Source of the DNA: Candidatus Omnitrophota bacterium | Lineage (GTDB): Bacteria > Omnitrophota > Gorgyraeia > Aquiviventales > Aquiviventaceae | Length of the DNA stretch: 6,830 nucleotides | Assembly: GCA_016180605.1 (NCBI GenBank) | Contig: JACPAW010000125.1 | Coordinates: 1 to 6,830 of the forward strand | Direction of reading: 5' to 3' | In this document: positions 6,801 to 6,830 of the stretch, one piece after another | How positions within the stretch are numbered: the first letter of the stretch is position 1 | Layout of the letters: every line of letters begins with the position of its first letter | Made by a program: the position numbers and the translations under genes | Notes under the pieces: model-generated | Seen by the model: only the letters and a program-made list of their open reading frames with translations | What the model was told of the DNA's origin: nothing | Database searches by the model: none

Positions 6801-6829
6801 ACCGCGGAACGTTGACAGGGAACCTGTTT
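2..6829 (+). CDS. Giant multidomain protein, partial at both ends: GH5-like glycosidase plus two metallopeptidase/beta-helix units
   Basis: One frame runs from base 2 to base 6829 (2276 codons) with no stop. The chance of this in random equal-base sequence is about 10^-47. It has no start codon or ribosome site here, because it enters already inside a folded domain, and no stop at the right edge. Order: TIM-barrel glycosidase, linker, helical module, HExxH metallopeptidase, beta-sandwich, beta-helix, linker, orphan helical module, linker, then the same helical/metallopeptidase/sandwich/helix series again, and the start of another domain. Few Cys are seen, linkers are Thr/Pro-rich, and the domain types are extracellular ones, so export is likely. 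No signal peptide, sorting signal or anchor can be seen because both termini are missing. I do not recognise the whole protein. Frame and domain order are read directly; secretion and a role in glycoprotein or matrix breakdown are inference. Confidence 0.95.
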   Translation, partial: MQQMKADGIRTIRIMSLFADLRSGIRQDAQGNFLLDAQGQLQWDSKAMDDLVAFFEELESAGIKVVPALLDFRLVDGIATESTPGESWAVGEHPELFTDPAMQEKAVALFGDLFHRLYDPNDAQFGRFNLRQLIPLWQVMNEPESATGVSFPQVQSFINRFIDTIHAQASGAKVSVASTSRDNAFRLWADRMDVVSVNYYSKFDSEPLDENAGHFGFGDKPVFMTEMGGGGTHTLSSTLLTLQRNGYAGGLFWSDSEYPFDQAAYKQWVQANQPMWSTYLPLITSSEVQGAGYKVQGGENQVVSLQQPEDVFTAFDKAEHREVNLHVLEISFPSLDPAQLSNLDTTSPVSHWTFEDAARFRDSLKVLERQALLQVAKTPKESWVITYPKDQLKLVEALLWPQVNVEDLPRFDRGDGWGSEEEWQQMQQQLTELSAIPQWRQEKFPPEALGMEAIRINKGITEASDRSWSPEGLTAGNTALVFRSDGSLDIGKLSLADDMDNTTQNTFTFVQWGTSSWLDGEWELIEGLVSEENQGQVYGFAGRPFENKYIPIGKSTGDLSTWSPATGIQITAAHARNFYHELGHAHNWHYGPPYYSDDSKWPQTEAFGEFFAYRTVADEVDLKAYIPVERLNVSGVAHPTTDEDSSSRALTYALAGEGLWRAVTEGHLPLDEALQRLYENWRQGQYPEVLGFLENFADEDFDFGRFHIFDSENTHPEQTVIAPIVVEAMEDAGKAAYAFIPQYRADSDTGFDAVLENWVYALDDGRFLASGLRMVHDNQRFIGEHQVPPDYSGPIQVNWKLSDAGTGEVLEEVSYLYYWKGDTSVDTNGVFAVVDEGMPTAPDAYEAYLVDKDSQHVIELPRLRTEEGTIVLAFTDPVSQQRRFVATHKLLYQRGVVMNVSADEMMTLGQLIVKYPHVSQATQWTPPTDVITVYPGENLQEKLDAEGVYGKKFQIFGTLRGEPLDIPPGVTIEGVGDATYIVESQSPTGGQIAGVTMSSGATLRNLTLNAMSVKRGVALPSDVYDAEVDRVRIFTPGPAIVVEGGDYNNIVNNELHSPYPFVRVTSDARDDQSLYNFLSNNPHYPIPQIFLPLTSLPRISQEAETEEPKEETEVLSGTIGLLGTSQPPVGMATSPIPALLGWAMSHPAAIWEAGQQVWQLMNQGPQTGVTPVAPIATPTATPFQLEGMPEALLAAFESGVYHVEGRTITLSFPALDDAKFAGLNADTLITEDIWGPQDAATLRRILDAKIYNAERSTPGEDREWPVGEPQLIYSENWQGELIEKLLYPPLGAEDLPIFQRPATTPFVSLWEWMVDGLDYLSQFIPQAPESEETPVRRGPGHQKIVSPTAQLGQPAGDLQAEDVLVAFKDAQYSVDGRTLELSLPILDQLPNLNPAELQLMSPQEVADLKTSVLEELQWTPKEAVELRQILDDAIDQAFKDRSGEAWTTYRNESQQKWIEALLYPPMSIADVPAFDRGDGWSDTEWQQMEAKLAELAQTQEWRSSIPVEAASKRVKVSKFEGASGSPNELAVNNVLPIWEGVDGDDPVLELTKLSLPADADNTTNNTFSIVRWSGLTDDKWRGIKAAVLSEEWMTRFILHRGRPYTRLPIYIRFGDPAGWFGVGMLQINDDSAGTLAHEFSHAHNWEMHFDRWIAEGLAEANRAFMVETDYANDYVAYEQFNERGIRPQSAEDDILAYKEAEFGLLESLGYIFEDPKWVDGVATYLSRLHDGRPGALPALYALWRVGLRPNPLNLFEVYRHEDSGEIFEFNDPPENPPYHIFGLPGVPFTGVIARPYAYLRDIESFNFALQSGEDSDPQIPDLKLKYTLHRLDGSKISEEVAGLFDYGARGSSFVVGPVPGEAYRATIEVWDIESNTLLGTDEYLSYAGPEDSTFDPQATTVVVESGIPSQLDVYFVRGADGQLLWHGDNYRESHSIPSGNVFQLPYFLGQDGYVVIRYEDPDLGPRFTVAKYLLNSRGLSINVVADDAVPESELSFQIADAIDTLDEVTTWTVQRGQDVQAVLNLASFGDTVEFEELPEGEVWSGSPFDLPPGVHLKGKGTGRTIYRVEGQSPITVGSAATLSDMTLVSFGDVAVKFPGTLKATAENLAIVEGRLQLYGADHNTIRNVGFSVSEPRVLYTTDPRGDDSSGNSVTNISGLPSPPGMSPRVYIPMATNAGIAVGAATSSKVSSLQPVEITVLAAGQAIPDELPPMTEIPGEVSVTAIEADNTDLTLKPMPGAFTPNKPALHVNVHQKSTTGSGVKLAFDRGTLTGNLF
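836..919 (+). other. Inter-domain linker with YLPLITS motif
   Basis: Residues 279-306 separate the glycosidase from unit 1. They begin YLPLITS (279-285) and continue with a Gly/Gln/Val-rich stretch encoded by a short DNA repeat. Equivalent FLPL/YIPM motifs close both later units (residues 1089-1095 and 2170-2176), so this marks a domain end. YLPL-type motifs beside linkers are a habit I associate with exported Chloroflexota proteins; that link is from memory, not from a search. Confidence 0.6.
863..892 (+). repeat. Short tandem DNA repeat, GTACAAGGT x3, inside the reading frame
   Basis: GTACAAGGT occurs at 863-871, 877-885 and 884-892; the last two overlap by two bases, and the first pair is spaced by GCAGG. 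The peptide made is EVQGAGYKVQGG, unlike the acidic, aromatic-rich protein around it. The repeat lies just after YLPLITS and keeps the frame. On the other strand it reads as CCTTGTAC units, a style of small dispersed repeat that I recall from intergenic DNA of several bacterial lineages. The repeat is seen directly; that it was inserted is inference. Confidence 0.75.
920..1333 (+). other. Unit 1, helical module (first copy)
   Basis: Residues 307-444. I do not recognise this module from known families, but it recurs twice more in the protein. Landmarks: PEDVFTAF at the start (from 308), a short strand pair ending in EISFPSLD, a charged helical stretch, then EALLWP followed by EDLPRFDRGDGW (FDRGDGW at 411-417) and EEEWQQMQQQLTEL, which reads as an amphipathic helix. 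The third copy (residues 1361-1505) keeps the same landmarks, including an exact FDRGDGW. It sits just ahead of the metallopeptidase, so it could be a prodomain, a substrate-binding module or a structural N-lobe; the sequence does not decide between these. Confidence 0.65.
1460..2158 (+). other. Unit 1, zinc metallopeptidase domain (HELGH, gluzincin-like)
   Basis: Residues 487-719. The zinc site is FYHELGHAHNW: H580 and H584 are the expected zinc ligands and E581 the catalytic base. Downstream, WPQTEAFGEFFAY offers E605 as the third ligand, with E609 four residues later, matching the pattern of the second copy. Upstream, DNTTQNTF (500-507) and GRPF are shared with unit 3 and probably form the N-terminal sheet that precedes the active-site helix. 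The HExxH...E layout is that of gluzincins. Peptidase_MA/M1-like families are the closest in style, and an M60-like family is another possibility because of the HELGH-x-HN look. No assignment to a named family is claimed. All ligand residues are intact, so it is probably active on proteins outside the cell. Confidence 0.72.
2159..2701 (+). other. Unit 1, beta-sandwich-like region
   Basis: Residues 720-900 follow the metallopeptidase and look rich in alternating hydrophobic strands (for example IQVNWKLSD, VSYLYYWKG, TIVLAFTDP). They may form one or two Ig-like or FN3-like sandwiches, but no family signature is visible. The region aligns with residues 1791-1983 of unit 3: VIAP matches VIAR at its start, and RFVATHKLLYQRGVVMNV (883-900) matches RFTVAKYLLNSRGLSINV (1966-1983) at its end. 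It is probably a spacer or binding domain between the protease and the beta-helix. Confidence 0.5.
2786..3265 (+). other. Unit 1, parallel beta-helix-like domain
   Basis: Residues 929-1088. The stretch opens DVITVYPGENLQEKL, then shows rungs such as LDIPPGVTIEGVGDATYIV, GATLRNLTLNAM and AIVVEGGDYNNIVNNELH. Short hydrophobic strands separated by Gly/Asn turns and an Asn-rich turn (YNNIVNN) are the style of right-handed beta-helices of the pectate-lyase or carbohydrate-binding type. No catalytic site can be named. The domain matches residues 2011-2169 of unit 3, with PPGV at 967 and 2051 as anchor. It probably binds or cleaves polysaccharide, or serves as a rigid spacer. It ends directly in the IFLPLTS motif. 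Confidence 0.6.
3266..3562 (+). other. Linker: FLPL motif, acidic run, apolar stretch, TP-rich tail
   Basis: Residues 1089-1187 have no counterpart between the other modules. IFLPLTS (1089-1095) ends unit 1. Next come a very acidic run (QEAETEEPKEETE, 1101-1113) and an apolar stretch of about 35 residues (GTIGLLGTSQPP... to AAIW). Last is TPVAPIATPTATP (1170-1182), a Thr/Pro linker of the kind used between extracellular domains. The apolar stretch is broken by several Pro and Ser residues, so a membrane span is unlikely but not excluded. Confidence 0.55.
3563..3901 (+). other. Orphan helical module (second copy, truncated, no protease)
   Basis: Residues 1188-1300. MPEALLAAFESG, GRTITLSFPALD and the block KLLYPPLGAEDLPIFQ align with the first and third copies; the third has GRTLELSLPILD and ALLYPPMSIADVPAF. 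After IFQR the match stops: the FDRGDGW motif and the EWQQM helix are missing, and no metallopeptidase, sandwich or beta-helix follows. This is either the remains of a unit that lost its rest, or a module that works on its own, for example as a binding domain. The frame is intact through it and its landmarks are kept, which argues for use rather than decay. Confidence 0.6.
3902..4081 (+). other. Linker between orphan module and unit 3
   Basis: Residues 1301-1360 contain an aromatic, mildly apolar stretch (FVSLWEWMVDGLDYLSQFI), followed by an acidic and then basic low-complexity tail rich in Pro, Gln and Gly leading into the third helical module. It replaces the FDRGDGW part that this position would hold in a full module. 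No family is recognised and it has no match elsewhere in the window. Confidence 0.4.
4082..4516 (+). other. Unit 3, helical module (third copy)
   Basis: Residues 1361-1505. AEDVLVAFKDAQ, GRTLELSLPILD, a long Glu/Leu-rich helical part and EALLYPPMSIADVP lead to FDRGDGW at 1474-1480 and DTEWQQMEAKLAEL. The order and landmarks match the first copy (residues 307-444), and its start and middle match the orphan copy. FDRGDGW is identical in protein to copy 1, yet four of its seven codons differ from copy 1 at synonymous positions (Arg is CGT there and AGA here). It directly precedes a metallopeptidase, as in unit 1, supporting a prodomain or N-lobe role by context only. Confidence 0.65.
4637..5371 (+). 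other. Unit 3, zinc metallopeptidase domain (HEFSH, gluzincin-like)
   Basis: Residues 1546-1790. LAHEFSHAHNW places H1637 and H1641 as zinc ligands and E1638 as catalytic base. Downstream, RWIAEGLAEANRA is the W-x-x-E-G-x-A-E pattern of Peptidase_MA/M1-like gluzincins, with E1655 as the likely third ligand and E1659 beside it. This copy is the clearer family match of the two. The upstream DNTTNNTF (1560-1567), VLSEEW and GRPY match unit 1. The gap from second His to Glu is 13 residues here against 20 in unit 1, where an extra PPYYSDDSK-type loop sits, so the two substrate clefts probably differ. All ligand residues are intact; activity is likely but substrate is unknown. Confidence 0.78.
5372..5950 (+). 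other. Unit 3, beta-sandwich-like region
   Basis: Residues 1791-1983. This region is rich in strand-like segments (LKLKYTLHRLDG, YRATIEVWDIES, QLDVYFVRGADG, GYVVIRYEDP) with Gly/Asp turns, suggesting two Ig-like or similar sandwiches in a row. It aligns with residues 720-900 of unit 1 at both ends (VIAR with VIAP; the RF...GLSINV block with RF...GVVMNV), and is slightly longer. No enzyme motif is visible. It is probably a structural or binding spacer. Confidence 0.5.
6032..6508 (+). other. Unit 3, parallel beta-helix-like domain
   Basis: Residues 2011-2169. It opens with WTVQRGQDVQAVLNLASFGD, then LPPGVHLKGKGTGRTIYRV, AATLSDMTLVSFGD, and LQLYGADHNTIRNVGF, ending PRVLYTTDPRGDDSSGN. These match the unit 1 series PPGVTIEGVGDATYIV, ATLRNLTLNAM, VVEGGDYNNIVNN and the DARDDQS turn, in the same order. 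Short strands with Gly/Asn turns fit a right-handed beta-helix. No catalytic residues can be assigned, and carbohydrate binding or a rigid stalk role is possible. It runs straight into YIPMATN. Confidence 0.6.
6509..6829 (+). other. YIPMATN motif and start of an unrecognised C-terminal region
   Basis: Residues 2170-2276. YIPMATN (2170-2176) is the third domain-closing motif. After it come an Ala/Ser-rich joint, a Pro/Glu-rich stretch (IPDELPPMTEIPGE, about 2204-2217) and strand-like segments (VSVTAIEADNTDLTLKP, LHVNVHQKS) that are cut by the window edge. It does not resemble the helical module that follows the earlier FLPL motifs, so a new domain type seems to begin here. No function can be proposed. 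Confidence 0.45.
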
Positions 6830-6830
6830 G

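Overview
The window holds one thing: a single, very long open reading frame on the + strand, in the frame whose codons start at base 2. Reading it codon by codon I find no stop in 2276 codons, and the frame is still open at both edges. The start, any signal peptide, the promoter and the real C-terminus all lie outside. There is no intergenic DNA, and I found no RNA gene, CRISPR array or insertion sequence. All other open frames are short shadows of this one.

The protein is modular. Residues are numbered from the first complete codon, so residue n starts at base 3n-1. (1) Residues 1-278 are most of a clan GH-A (GH5-like) TIM-barrel glycosidase with both catalytic glutamates visible. (2) Residues 279-305 are a linker with a YLPLITS motif followed by an in-frame short DNA repeat (GTACAAGGT x3). 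(3) Residues 307-1095 are unit 1: an unrecognised helical module, a zinc-metallopeptidase domain (HELGH), a beta-sandwich-like stretch, a beta-helix-like domain, then IFLPLTS. (4) Residues 1096-1187 are an acidic, then apolar, then TP-rich linker. (5) Residues 1188-1300 are an orphan copy of the helical module without a protease, followed by another linker. (6) Residues 1361-2176 are unit 3, with the same order as unit 1 (helical module, HEFSH metallopeptidase, beta-sandwich-like, beta-helix-like) and ending in YIPMATN. (7) Residues 2177-2276 begin a further, unrecognised domain.

Units 1 and 3 match in order along their whole length, with a nearly constant offset of 1054-1084 residues. Matched motifs keep their amino acids but differ at third codon positions, so the duplication is old and selection has kept the protein. 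The likely picture is a very large secreted or surface-attached protein that joins one sugar-cleaving domain to two protein-cleaving units, as would suit attack on glycoproteins or an extracellular matrix. Location and substrate are inference.

Taxonomy is uncertain. GC content is near one half by eye. YLPL-type motifs at domain ends and TPTATP-type linkers are habits I associate with secreted proteins of Chloroflexota (Anaerolineae/Caldilineae). A candidate phylum with giant proteins, such as Omnitrophota, is the main alternative.
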